A stretch of DNA of 64,000 nt from Monomorium pharaonis (lineage: Eukaryota > Arthropoda > Insecta > Hymenoptera > Formicidae). Position 1 is the stretch's first letter. Every line of letters begins with the position of its first letter. The stretch lies in contig NC_050468.1 in assembly GCF_013373865.1 (NCBI RefSeq), positions 3,035,914 through 3,099,913 on the forward strand, read 5' to 3'. The translations under genes were made by a program, and so were the position numbers. Shown piece by piece: positions 1 to 10,767 of the stretch. The notes beneath the pieces are model-generated. The model made no database searches and had not been told where the DNA came from. It saw only the letters and a list, made by a program, of their open reading frames with translations.

Positions 1-544
1 ATCTAGATATATACTTCTATCTCATTAGATTTAGAGAGATGTGTGATTGCGAGGACAAATTTGATCTAATCAGATATAAAGAAATCTTCCCATATAAACA
101 AAAAAATGTCTTTTAGATTTCTTTCCAGAGAGCTTTCTCCATAAAGAGATGCGAAGACTCGCGCCATGGAACTCTCTCCATCAGGATACAAAAAATCTAA
201 GCCCTGAAAGGGCTGAGAGCTCACTACGATTACTATCGTATGTTGATCCATCACCGTGGATGGTCTTCTTATGCCTCGGCTACAATGTGTCGTTAGTCAT
301 TGGTCGTAGAAAATTACAGTTGATCTTAGAGAAGAATAAGCGAATATGATTAGTTAAATTTGTTACGAACAACGACTAATGACTCATTATAAACGAGGTT
401 TTATACAGTTCTCGGGATGTAAATTACATTACGAGAAAGACAGCATCACGTCTAGCGGCGGTTCCGTAAACTTCGTAGCGACTGCCACAACCGCGACTGC
501 AAATGCTGCACGTGTGCGTACATTGTATTGTGGGAAATATTTTC
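1..544. other. Intergenic, no feature recognised
   Basis: Only short open frames without recognisable motifs are present. The last 8 bases before the next element (545-552) are its target-site duplication. Confidence 0.5.
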
Positions 545-552
545 ACATAAAC

Positions 553-1422
553 CAGTGCTTGAGCCTAGTTGCCCTTTTCGAGCCGATTCCCGAACGCGCC
601 GCCTTCTATGCCCCCACTACCGCGCGCGGCCTTGACGGCCGAGCCGCCGATCTCGCCCGTACGCTTTGTCTCAGGAGCAGCTCTGTATAAGAAATAGTGC
701 CCTGCACCACAAAATTCATTAAAATTACTTTAAGTAAATAATTTTTGTTTTTATAAACAAAAAAGTACTAACTTTTTTATTACTAATTTATTTTATGTAG
801 TATAACAATATGTAAAAACATAATATGTAAATTAGAATTTTGACAATAGTTTAATTTTTACATCACCCGTGAGGTATTATTATTGATGCTTTTTTTTAAG
901 TGGTTTTCTCAGTAGGCCTAATCCACTAAAAGATGAAATATAATATATAGCTTGGCATTCTTCTAATTTTCCTGTCGTTTTTATATATCTTACAATATAT
1001 AAAATTTTGTTTTCCTGCCAAGCTGTATATTATATTTCATCTTTTAGTGAATTAGGCCTACTGGGGAAACCACTTAAAAAAAAACGCATCAATAATAGTA
1101 TCTCACGGGTGATGTAAAAATTAAACTATTGTCAAAATTCTAATTTACATATTATGTTTTTACATATTGTTATACTACATAAAATAAATTAGTAATAAAA
1201 AAGTTAGTACTTTTTTGTTTATAAAAACAAAAATTATTTACTTAAAGTAATTTTAATGAATTTTGTGGTGCAGGGCACTATTTCTTATACAGAGCTGCTC
1301 CTGAGACAAAGCGTACGGGCGAGATCGGCGGCTCGGCCGTCAAGGCCGCGCGCGGTAGTGGGGGCATAGGAGGCGGCGCGTTCGGGAATCGGCTCGAAAA
1401 GGGCAACTAGGCTCAAGCACTG
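553..1422. mobile_element. Foldback MITE, hAT-type (8-bp TSD)
   Basis: The sequence is one large hairpin. The left arm, about 553-958, is the near-perfect reverse complement of about 1015-1422, with a loop of about 60 bp near 985. The termini read CAGTGCTTGAGCC and its complement. The flanks are an exact 8-bp duplication, acataaac, at 545-552 and 1423-1430. An 8-bp TSD and CAGTG-type ends fit the hAT superfamily; the P superfamily also makes 8-bp TSDs. There is no transposase, so it is non-autonomous. The GC-rich tips contrast with an AT-rich interior. The open frame at 379-690 reads through its left tip and is not a gene. Confidence 0.85.
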
Positions 1423-1559
1423 ACATAAACAATTAAATTATGATTTAAAATGTCTTTCTTTTTAGTAAATGTTGAGTAATAAATATATAAGGTTTATAGA
1501 TATCTAAAAGCAATTCTAGAACTGATCTTCAAAATCAATATCTATATTCTATATATATC

Positions 1560-2870
1560 TATGTATATATATAAGTCGCGATGTATGCATGCCCGTAACT
1601 CCTCGGACTGCTTCGTCATTTGTGGTCCGATCCACTTGCAATTGGTCTCAAAATTTAGCATTTTTTCCGGGGATGGCGCATATGGGCTCGAATTTTTCAA
1701 AAACTGGGTGTTTCAAAAATGATAGGCCAAAATATACGTATGAATGATTGAAGTCTGTACGCCCGCGAACCACTCCGTCATTTGTGGTCCGATTCTAATG
1801 CAAGAGATCTTATTATTTTCCAAATTTTATGAGGATTGCTGCTATAGGTTTGGTTCTTCAAAATACAGGGTTTTTCAAAAATTATCTATATATTAATTAG
1901 TAACGAATAAGAGTTTGTCTGTATAACCGCGAACAACATCGTCATTTGTAGCTCGAATCTCTTGCAAATGGTCTCATTTTATTTCAAATTTAACGAGTAA
2001 GGCTGCCATGGGATTAGATTTTCCATATACAAGGTGTTTCATTTAAGGACTTACATTTCTTAAAGTTACGCCAAACATTTATAAAACAACCTGTATATGG
2101 AAATGAATAAATAAATAATCAATGTAAAAAAGTGTCATTTACATAACAGGGTTTTTCAAAAATTTATATATATAAATTTAGTTGTCTGTATGTCTGTATG
2201 TACGCGATAATTTTTGTCATTTGATGTCCCAACCACATGCAATTGGTCTAATTTTGTTTTAAATTTCTTCCAGATTAAAATTAGGGGTATGTTTTTTTAC
2301 ATAAACAGGGTTTTTCGGAAATTTTCTTTGTATAGATTAGTAACGGATATGCGTTTATCTGTATGACCGCGAACTACACCGTCATTCGTAACCCGAACCA
2401 CTTGCAAATGGCCTTATTTTATTCCAAATTTTTTAAAGATGACAGCCATGGGTTTGGATTTTTCCGTATACTCGAGGTGTATACTCCGTATACTTCCGTA
2501 TATTCGTTTCATAAATGAATGGCGTAACTTTAAGAAATGTAGGTCCTAAAATGAAACGACCTGTATATTGATACACTGAGTCGATTTTTTATTATAGAGG
2601 AAGTTTTATAACATGATCTTCATTATGAAAAGTTTTGTAAAAACATGCATTGGATAAGATTTTCCATATACAGAGTGTTTCATAAATGATTGGCGTAAAT
2701 TTAAGAAATGTAGATCCTTAAACGAAATCCTTACATAACATCTTCATTATGAAAAGTTTGGTAAAAACATGTATAGGACAAGATCACGCTTGAATACGGC
2801 ATGATGTACTGATGTAAATGGCACCACTAATGATTTTGTATTATATGATAAGTACGTATGTTTGTTAATT
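1560..2870 (+). repeat. Dispersed ~180-bp repeat array, left outer arm
   Basis: Diverged direct copies of a unit containing the core cgtcatttgtggtccgat, followed by gcaattggtctc and a tail ending near tatacagggtgtttc. The outer tip (ataagtcgcgatgtatgcat) is mirrored at about 16195-16222 in the opposite orientation. The block at 2590-2860 is mirrored at about 14690-14800. It is therefore the left arm of a very large inverted repeat that ends near 16235. No coding sequence is visible. Confidence 0.75.
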
Positions 2871-2979
2871 TGTATTTCCGCGAACTACTCACACGGACGT
2901 GTATTTTTGATCGAAAAATATAAAATTTGAATATCAAAAGCAAATGGATGGACATAGAAATGATTAGGTTTACATTTCG

Positions 2980-2982
<3 letters not shown>

Positions 2983-3026
<44 letters not shown>
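2983..3026. repeat. (AT)n microsatellite
   Basis: About 22 uninterrupted AT dinucleotides. Confidence 0.95.
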
Positions 3027-3028
<2 letters not shown>

Positions 3029-3044
3029 TATATAACTTAATTTC

Positions 3045-3128
3045 ATTCTTAATGCTATACAAATAAAGACTTATCATGAGCTAAAGCAAAAAGTTAAAGG
3101 TAAATATAAAAATAAGAGAGAGAGAGAG

Positions 3129-3184
<56 letters not shown>
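3045..3184 (-). repeat. LINE 3'-UTR fragment plus (GA)n
   Basis: The stretch with cttatcatgagctaaagc followed by a GA microsatellite (3114-3184) is duplicated in direct orientation at 4262-4405. It resembles the 3' UTR of the minus-strand LINE at 54750-56698. It is probably a truncated 3' end of that LINE family. Confidence 0.5.
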
Positions 3185-3187
<3 letters not shown>

Positions 3188-3204
3188 CGCGTGTCCCCGC
3201 GTGA

Positions 3205-3612
3205 AACCTTATCTGCTTCCTTCGTCATTTGTGGTCCGATTCTAATGCAAAAGGTCTTATAATTTAATTCCAAATTATTCGAGGATGGTTGCCCTGGGAT
3301 TGGATTTTTACCATATACAGGGTGTTTTATTTAAGGAATAACATTTCTTAAAGTTGCCCAACTTTTATGAAACAACTTGTATATGGAAATGAATAAATAA
3401 TCAATGTAAAATGTTGTTATTTACATATACCGGGTTATATATATATATAGCAAAAAGCTATATATATAAGTACGGCTGTCTGTACGTCTGTATGTCCGCA
3501 ATAATTTTCATCCGATCCGCATGCAAATGGTCTCATTTTGTTTTAAATTACTTCCGGATTAAAATTAGAGATTTGTCTTTAACATATACACAGGGTATTT
3601 TCAAAATATATA
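3205..3612 (+). repeat. Dispersed ~180-bp repeat copies
   Basis: Same family as 1560-2870: the tcatttgtggtccgattc core at about 3223 and the rarer variant with gtctgtacgtctgtatgtcc at about 3478. This piece and the element end that follows it are mirrored, inverted, at 35741-37810. Confidence 0.7.
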
Positions 3613-3960
3613 TACAGTGCCTACCAAAAGTTCCGGGCAACCTAAATAATTTTCGAATAGTTTGAAATATAGAATTGAAATTTATTGGGATACAATGGGA
3701 TCACAAAGTCTATTATTTAACCACAAAAACACCTATTTTTACACTCTCGCGGGACGGGGGGAGGGGAAGCAAACCATCTTAAATGGCACGTGTGGTTGAG
3801 TAAGAGCTCATTTGAAAGGGACTTTCAGAGACGAAAACAACGCAAGATCGCCAAAGTGTCCATGATTTTTTAACGCAGTGTTATGATCAATTGAAGATTT
3901 CTATTGAGATTTTGCGATAGCGAAAGCCCACGACAACAGAAAGAAGATAAGGCATGAGGT
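3613..3960. mobile_element. Tc1/mariner-type element end
   Basis: It begins with the terminal-repeat-like cagtgcctaccaaaagttcc directly after TA, the target preference of Tc1/mariner elements. The same ~350 bp occurs inverted at 35400-35740 and a fragment occurs at 4405-4560. No transposase or matching opposite terminus is visible, so this is a partial copy. Confidence 0.5.
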
Positions 3961-3984
3961 CTCTGTCTCTGCTGACACAAACAA

Positions 3985-4105
3985 ACAAATACACACACAC
4001 ACACACACACATAGAAAGAGAGAGAGCGAGAGGAAGGGGGCAAAAGGGAGAGGGAGAGATGAAGAGGGGGGGAGAAAGAGAGAGAAAAAGAGAAAGAGAA
4101 AGATT
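3985..4105. repeat. (CA)n and (GA)n microsatellites
   Basis: A CA run at about 3987-4011 followed by impure GA-rich sequence to about 4105. Open frames across it are low-complexity artefacts. Confidence 0.9.
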
Positions 4106-4355
4106 AATTGATTGATTGATTGATACATTTATTATGCCCAAGCATAGGCTAAAGGGCAAAGTATGATAATAAAGGTTTGGAAACATCATAAGACAAAAAA
4201 GCGAATTGAAACGCAAGAAAATGTAACGCAAAATGAGAATTACAATGACAAAGTATCGTTATATAACTTAATATAATTCTTAATATTATACAAATGAAAA
4301 CTTATCATGAGCTAAAGCAAGAAGTTAAGGGTAAATATAAAAATAATAGAGAGAG

Positions 4356-4400
<45 letters not shown>
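4106..4400 (-). mobile_element. LINE 3' end fragment
   Basis: Contains an (ATTG)n-like tract and the block cccaagcataggctaaaggg. That block recurs at 54760-54785 at the 3' end of the minus-strand LINE there. It ends in another GA microsatellite (about 4345-4400). It is read as the severely 5'-truncated 3' tail of that LINE family. Confidence 0.6.
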
Positions 4401-4404
4401 GAAC

Positions 4405-4560
4405 GCGTGTTCCCGGATGAAATATTATCTGCTTTCTGTTGTCGACAAGGGCTCTCGCTATCGCAAAATCTCAATAAAAATGTTCAAATGATCATAACTC
4501 TGCGAAAAAAAATCATGGAGACCTTATATAAAAGAATGATTGAGATAAGATTTGTTTGGC
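4405..4560. repeat. Fragment shared with 3850-3960 and 35390-35500
   Basis: The block ctcgctatcgcaaaatctca and the following ~90 bp match the inner part of the Tc1-type fragments at 3613-3960 (inverted) and 35400-35740 (direct). Confidence 0.55.
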
Positions 4561-4564
4561 TGTT

Positions 4565-5012
4565 AGAAGATTAATTTAACGTGACCTCAAAACGACGTTT
4601 AAATCAGAATGTCATTAAGAGGTCAACTAACAATTTTCAGAAAAATGTTTTTAATCTATCTCAGCGAGCACAGAAAGAGTATATGTAAAAGACGGGAATG
4701 TTTTATTAACGTTATTTTATGTCAACACGGATTAATCGGGCCTTATATTTTATAAATCCAATAACATTATAACAATATTTCAAATATAGGTACCACCGAA
4801 TTCTGAAAAACTGCAGTATTTACCATGATTTTTCTAAAAGTTTAAGAAGAAGTAGCTTTTTTATCGAGATATATTACAAATTACATAATTGTAATTGAGC
4901 AACGAAAAATTGTTAACAAAAGAAGTATTATGTAATTTTTTTGATAAAACGTATTTTCAACAAGTTCGTGAATAATATTAACTATAATCCTTCATATCTC
5001 AGAAATAAAAGG
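4565..5012. other. AT-rich intergenic, nothing recognised
   Basis: No coding sequence, repeat or RNA signal could be supported. Confidence 0.4.
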
Positions 5013-5531
5013 TACCCAGTGAACACATTTTATAGCGGCAATATAACATGGAAGTTACATGTAATTTAACATTGTTATTCTTGTGATATGTAGGTGCTAT
5101 ATGACATGGAAATAACCTGTTACGTAATATTTGTTATACGCAAGTGATCTAGCTGTTATATATCGTTTTGGCGTTACAGTTATTCAACAAAAATTGTATA
5201 ATCGTAACATAACACGTTTGTATCAATGTTCCCAGGTAGCAAGGTGACGTCTAATTGACGGCATTTTTTGGTCATTTTATGACGAACCAGACGTCATAAT
5301 GTCGAGATAAAATGACGTCTAAATGTCGTAAAACTAACGTACATTTGTCTCATCTTAACGACGTCATATATTGACGTCAAAAATACGTCACTATTTTCAT
5401 ATTATTGACGTCATTTTCAAGAAGCTAGTATCGTACATTTGACGGTATTTTATTGTTATTTTTATGAAAAAACATAGGTTTTTAGGTTACATTTAATAAA
5501 GACGACATTTTAACGTCATTTTTATGACCAT

Positions 5532-6396
5532 CCCAGGTAGTAAAAGCCGTTATTTTGACGTTTTAGAAAATATTTCGGGTACATGTCCTATATATGCAGT
5601 ACTTGCATTATGAAAATATCGAAATAACATAATTATAATGTAAAAAAAAATCTACGTTGTTTCTCAACAAGCATCACGACCCACCACACCATAGTCACGT
5701 TTGGAATTGCCTAACTTCCGCGGTCACCCATCCAACTCTGAACCGCCGTCGACGTTGCTTGACTTCGAAGATCGTACGCTACTTAGCCCTTTGTGATGAT
5801 CCATGAACACTTGATGATCATGAATACATATTTGTTATAGATCAGTTCAATAGATGCGAGAAACATGAAACTTGTAGTTAACTAATATTTTTATAAATAA
5901 ATATAAATTTACAGTTTTTTTCCTGATTTTTACATATGCGAAATAACATGTGGAATAACTTATAAAAATATGTTTTTGCTCTGTTCTTTTGATAAAGCTA
6001 AATTATACCTTAGACAAAACGCAATATTTATAAAATATTTATAATATTTATTTAAATATTTTATAAATATTTATCTAAATATTTTATAAATATTTATCTA
6101 AATATTTTATAAATATTTTTGTGGTCTTAGATTTGACAAATCATAAAAATTTATCATAAATATTATAAAAATATTTATGAAATATTTATAAATATTTACA
6201 AAATATTACTTATACAAATCTTTATCTTTTATTTATCATAAATATTATATAAAATATTTAATTTATATTTTAATATGTTGAATAAAGATTTTTTTTTCGT
6301 ATATATAAAATATGTATAAAATATTTAATATTTTGAAAAAATAAATATTAATAAATATTAATAAATATTTATCATAAATATTATGTGCTGCCTGGG
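5532..6396. mobile_element. Innermost TIR element carrying a 5S-like module
   Basis: The ends CCCAGGTAG and CTGCCTGGG are related to those of the enclosing element, so the two probably share mobilisation machinery. The interior holds the 5S-rRNA-like segment (5690-5800) and a long AT-rich tract of aaatatttataaatattt-type repeats (about 6025-6385). Flanks end in at/at. Confidence 0.6.
5690..5800 (-). pseudogene. 5S rRNA-derived sequence
   Basis: Read on the minus strand, 5780-5710 follows the 5S rRNA internal control region in order. There is a box A-like aagtcaagcaacgtcg, an intermediate-element-like ggcggttcagag and a box C-like ttggatgggtgaccgcgg. These correspond to the canonical AAGCAGCGTCGGGC, CGGTTAGTACTTAG and GATGGGGGACCGC blocks. 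The 5' and 3' stem sequences do not match well, so it is not a functional 5S gene. It could be a 5S-derived SINE head or a captured pseudogene that still carries a Pol III-type promoter. Confidence 0.6.
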
Positions 6397-7287
6397 ATGA
6401 TTCTAAAATATTGATAGTATTAATTATATAAAATATTATATTAATTTTAATAATGTTGTTTATTAACCAATCTTTAAATAATGATTAATAGTTATAGGTA
6501 GCAAGGTGTCGTCCACTAGACCTCAATAATTCGTCATTTGAGGTCAAATTGTCAATTATTACAAAGAATTATAGTTAACGTCAGTAATTAGTCACTAATA
6601 AAATCTTATTAATACGTCGTAAAATGATCAATTAACTGACGTTATTAATTAGTCAAGAATATGACGTCGGAAATACGTTGTAGGATGGATAAATGACTGA
6701 CGTAATTAATAGGTCAAAAAATGACGTTACTATTACGTCTTAATTTGGTAACATGACGTCTGCAACCTTAAATGACAAATTATTGACGTCGTATTAACGT
6801 CACCTTGCTACCTGGGTTATTACGGAACGATGCGTCGTAGTTGACTCAGAAATCAGACATTATAACATCCTGAATGACAGATCTATTTAATAATAAAAAA
6901 AATTATTATAAAGATAATGTTTTCAAAAATAACGGTTTGTCTACAATTACTGCGCACAAAAAATGCACAAAATCTAAATTCATCATGTGCTAAACAAAAA
7001 CAGAATAATAAATGTATACTATTCAATTTTTCTTAGAATTATGATCTGTATAGTTAACCATCTGATTAATCATTTGAACGCTTCAAAGATTAGTGCTAAA
7101 TAGATCGCAATTTCCATCAAATTATTAGGGTTATGGAAACAGATAAATTTAACAATGAAATTAATAAGTAAATAAATTAATGCTATTTATTTTTAATGTT
7201 TTGCAAAATTTAATTGCTTTTATAAAAAATAATATAGTCAATTTACATATAGGTATATGTAAACAATAACAAGTACCCATATCGATG

Positions 7288-7362
7288 AGTCAAATTGGCA
7301 TAGCAGGTAGAGTACAAGGTTCGTAATCCTAAGGTCCCGGGTTCAAACCTAGCAGCGGCAAG
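7288..7362 (+). pseudogene. tRNA-like sequence (SINE head or pseudogene)
   Basis: A box A-like tggcatagcaggtagagta is followed about 36 bases later by a box B-like gggttcaaacc. A 3-bp stem around ttcgtaat sits where an anticodon loop would be. The acceptor and T stems pair poorly and an A-rich tail follows (agaataaaataaaa). This fits a tRNA-derived SINE or a decayed tRNA rather than a working gene. Confidence 0.4.
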
Positions 7363-7659
7363 TAAGAATAAAATAAAAAATAACATAATTTAAATTTAAT
7401 TAATTAATAAAAATTTATTCTAAATGTAGTATGTGCTGTTGATAAAAATAATTTAAAAAAAATGAAATTTTCATTTTATTTTATTTTTCTTTGTAACTGT
7501 TGTGTAACGGTTAGATAACATGTAATTATAACATGTTATATTGCTGAGTCAGAAATTGTAACTTACATGTAAGTTACGTGTAATTTCAGAGTAACGTAAC
7601 CTGTTATATTCGGTTACATTGCTGTTACACTGCTGCTATATTACTGTGTTCACTGGGTA

Positions 7660-8623
7660 TGCTCAATTCAAAATTTTTAGGGGATAAATGTTTGATAATA
7701 TGCAATTATTTACCATCAAAATCGTATCAAAACACCTTATTTTTCTCCCGATTCCTACAAAAAGAGGTTACGCAAACCCCAAAATTTCGTTAACTTATAT
7801 CTCCAAATGTATTTAATCAATGTTAACTTTTTTTTTTAATCGAAAAGAAAAAATCTCAGAATTATGATGGTCTTGGCTGAAAAGTCGAAGATATAAAAAG
7901 AAAAGAGATTTTTTAAAAAGAATGAGAAAAAAACGAAAAATTTTTGAAAAAATTTGCCTTTTTTTCAAACGCCCGTATTTATTAGAAAAAAATAGATAAA
8001 GTAATTAAAATAGTGATCAGTGGAAAGGGGAAGAGTTGTATTTTAAGAATCTACCTTAATTTTTTTGATTCTGTTCCAAAAATATATTTATTTTGTAATG
8101 TGAATTTAGTAAAAAATTAATACAGTTTAAACACAATAATAAAAGAAAATAGTAATATTTATTCAAAAACCATAATTATTAATACACAAAAACAATTATA
8201 AATACAAAAAATATTTATTACAAAAGATTTTATTTGTTATAGAAAAAATTTTTAATTTGTAATGCTACTATTGCAGAATATTTTCGCAAAGTGATTGCAA
8301 CATTAGTAATATATATAAATACTATATGCGTAAATGATACGTAATGAACAAAAAAATGACTTTTACTTACCCTTCAAATTTGGAACTTTTGAAATTTTTT
8401 GTTACATTCCCTACACACGGGGTAACTGTAACCTCAACACTCACTTTCGATGCTCCTACTTCTGTTGTTTTCAGAACATTGACAACGCCCAAAGAAAAAT
8501 AAGTAGAGTACAGTTCAAACTTTCCCCCCACCCCAGTCCCAGCGTCCTCTTGCTAAATACTTTAAAGTAGTGGGCATTTCAAAATCGACTGGAGTTACTG
8601 TAACCCCATATGTAGGCAAAGGG
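7660..8623. other. AT-rich intergenic, nothing recognised
   Basis: No supported gene. The 78-codon open frame at 8334-8570 has no recognisable motif and is probably chance. Confidence 0.4.
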
Positions 8624-8627
8624 TTAA

Positions 8628-9168
8628 GGATGTATTGGACCGAAGTTCAAAATGGTACAAAGTTGCTAAAAATTTGTGAAATTGTTCTTTTAGTTTCCTT
8701 AATGTACTGCAAAAAATTGAAAACGTATCCACTAAACGGTTGCTGAGTTATAACTATGTTAATTTTCACTAATTTTACATGATATCCTTTTCCATCTTAT
8801 GGAAAAAGACGATCTTGACGGATAAAACAGCTAAAAAAATATAGAAGAAATAGTACCAGTGTTTTGAACTTTTTGGTACATTTAATATATGAATAGATGA
8901 AAATATCTGCCAAGTTTCAATTGTCTTCACTACCGTTTTAAAGAAATATAATATAAATTAAGATACTTGTGCATTTTCACTGTCAAAAGTTTAAACTCAT
9001 AAGTGAAAAAAATCGCAAATATGTAAAAAATACCTTTGTAAGAATAAAAATAAGACTCCAACTATCGTTCAAGTTTCTTACATCTAGATTTACTATGCGT
9101 TAGGCGTAAATATTTAAGTATTTCAAATTTCATGTACTTTTGTCTAAGATCGTATGTCCGATACATCC
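8628..9168. mobile_element. TTAA-flanked MITE
   Basis: Bounded by TTAA at 8624-8627 and 9169-9172, with terminal repeats GGATGTATTGGAC and, on the other end, GGATGTATCGGAC. It is 541 bp with no ORF. TTAA targets are used by piggyBac and Kolobok elements; the termini do not decide between them. The right-hand flank (atcatcagagggagtct) recurs without this insertion at about 38264. Confidence 0.75.
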
Positions 9169-9172
9169 TTAA

Positions 9173-9600
9173 ATCATCAGAGGGAGTCTAAACAATCGAA
9201 ATCTGAGACAATGATTAGAAAAATGAAATGAGTAATAAATACATGAATAAATGAATAAATCAGTTAAAATATAAGTTAATATATTCATTGCATGTTATTT
9301 TGAAAAAGATTAAAAATTTTATTATAATAAATAAATTTAAAATTTAGAAGAAGGTTTAGAGGATTTAATTATAATAGAAGAGAGTAATTGATGTTAAAAA
9401 AAAATGAAAAACATTTTGACGATGTATAAAGCGGCATTTTGAAATACAGGTTGATTCAAAGAATTTTTAAACAATGTTACTGCCAACATTACAGAAACAA
9501 CTTGTATTTACGTGCGAGTATTTAGAGTCCGCAGGCATACAAACCCGGTATTTATATATGTGTGCGCGTGAAGAAAGAGCGCGAAACGCGGGCGAAAAAG
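9173..9600 (+). repeat. Segment duplicated at 38257-38890
   Basis: About 400 bp from tcagagggagtct onward align with 38265-38890 in the same orientation. They include the tatatatgtgtg-gcgtgaag stretch and a downstream gcgaa-rich motif. The 38-kb copy carries an extra MITE. The segment leads into the dispersed repeat array. Confidence 0.7.
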
Positions 9601-10043
9601 CTAGTTCCAAAATCATCGAGGATGGTTGCCATGGGTTTGGATTTTCCATATACAGAGTGTTTCATAAATGATTGGCGTAACTTTAAGAAATGTAGGTCCT
9701 TAATTAAAACAACCTGTATATGGATCCATTGAATCGGATTTTTATTATAGAGGGGGTTACATAACATGGGGTGTTTACGATAATGGCTATCCGAGTAATT
9801 TTCTCTAGGACCAAAATATATGATGAGCACAGCCATTTACTACCAACATGATTCGTGACAACTTAATGCTGTCTGGTATAGCCAAATCAACATCACGAGC
9901 GAGTTGCAAGTTGCGAATTCCGTGAGTTTGTAGCAAATAACCTAAAAAATACGATATAAATATTATAAATAATTTGATTATTACAATTAAAAATGATCTG
10001 TTTTTAATGTATGATAAGATTATTAACTTTATTAAAATAGTAA
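9600..10043 (+). repeat. Dispersed repeat, left inner arm
   Basis: Near-perfect reverse complement of 14207-14650. Shared blocks include ggatccattgaatcggattt and aatggctatccgagtaattt. Together with 1560-2870 it makes up the left side of the giant inverted repeat. Open frames here are incidental. Confidence 0.8.
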
Positions 10044-10046
10044 TTA

Positions 10047-10710
10047 TATGTAACACAATCATGTATTTTTAAAGTATTGCCTAAAGTAATATTAGAGATT
10101 ATTTTATTTACAAATATTTTTTTGTCTATCAAGTTTCTATCATAACAGTATTATTTCAAAACCTAATATAATATTTTAATTAAACATTGATTCTCAATAA
10201 ATGTTATTATTTATTATTAACTAACATATATATTAGAAAAGTTATCTTTTATTAAACGGATGGTGTTAACACTTTGAAACAAATGAGATAAATTATGTAA
10301 AATTACTAAATAAATCATTATTAATAATATTTTTTAGATTATAAGTAAAATAAAGATTTAAGTATAAATATTTTTCTTTCTTGTAACAACCGTTAATGAT
10401 AAGTTGCATGGTGTTATCATTATTTTACTTAAAAAATCATATATTTTTATGTATGAATGTTATGCATGAATATTTCACTAATGTGAGACTAATAATAATG
10501 TTTACAATAAATTTTTTTAATTTGTAATGCAAGTGCATAGTAATATTTATTAAGAATCAATGTCTAATTAAAATTTTATATTAGGTTTTGAAATAATATC
10601 GTTATAATAGAAACTTGATAGACAAATAAATAAATAAAATATTTGTAAATAAAATGATCTCTTTAATATTACTTTAGACAATACTTTAAAAATACATGAT
10701 TGTGTTACAT
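10047..10710. mobile_element. 664-bp foldback palindrome
   Basis: About 190 bp at the left (atgtaacacaatcatg onward) is mirrored by the right end (catgattgtgttacat), with an AT-rich centre near 10370. It lies exactly between the inner arm ending at 10043 and the element beginning at 10711. No ORF. Confidence 0.75.
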
Positions 10711-10767
10711 ACCTTGCTCAAAAAATCCGATAGAATCAGATAAGAAAAAGTTCTATCTAATTGAATC

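Larger units (their letters stand above)
5231..6816. mobile_element. Nested TIR element with TGACGTCA-rich flanks
   Basis: The termini CCCAGGTAGCAAGGTGACGT (5231) and its complement ending at 6816 agree for 20 bases. About 300 bp inside each end is packed with TGACGTCA-like motifs and near matches in both orientations. It contains no ORF. It is interrupted by the element at 5532-6396. The flanking tt on both sides may be a 2-bp duplication, but this is uncertain. Confidence 0.75.
5015..7657. mobile_element. TA-flanked TIR element hosting nested insertions
   Basis: The termini are CCCAGTGAACACA at 5015 and the complement TGTGTTCACTGGG ending at 7657. Both are flanked by TA (5013-5014 and 7658-7659). 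Subterminal sequence is rich in related motifs such as taacatgt and gttacatgtaa. No transposase ORF is present. A second TIR element (5231-6816) lies inside it and contains a third (5532-6396). A TA target suggests a Tc1/mariner-like origin, but the termini are not diagnostic. Confidence 0.7.

Noticed and set aside
379..690. 103-codon ORF near the left edge
   Set aside because: It runs through the GC-rich tip of the hAT foldback element and its mirror image exists at 1260-1422; no protein motif.
2983..3184. Possible regulatory AT/GA region or GAGA-factor site cluster
   Set aside because: Simple microsatellites recurring beside LINE tails across the window; no gene nearby.
3887..4231. Overlapping serine/leucine-rich ORFs
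   Set aside because: They are translations of GA/CA microsatellites and LINE tail.
5231..6816. CRISPR-like array of regularly spaced TGACGTCA words
   Set aside because: Spacing is irregular, words are short and lie within transposon ends in a eukaryotic sequence.
7288..7362. Functional tRNA gene
   Set aside because: Acceptor and T stems do not pair adequately; kept only as a tRNA-like sequence.
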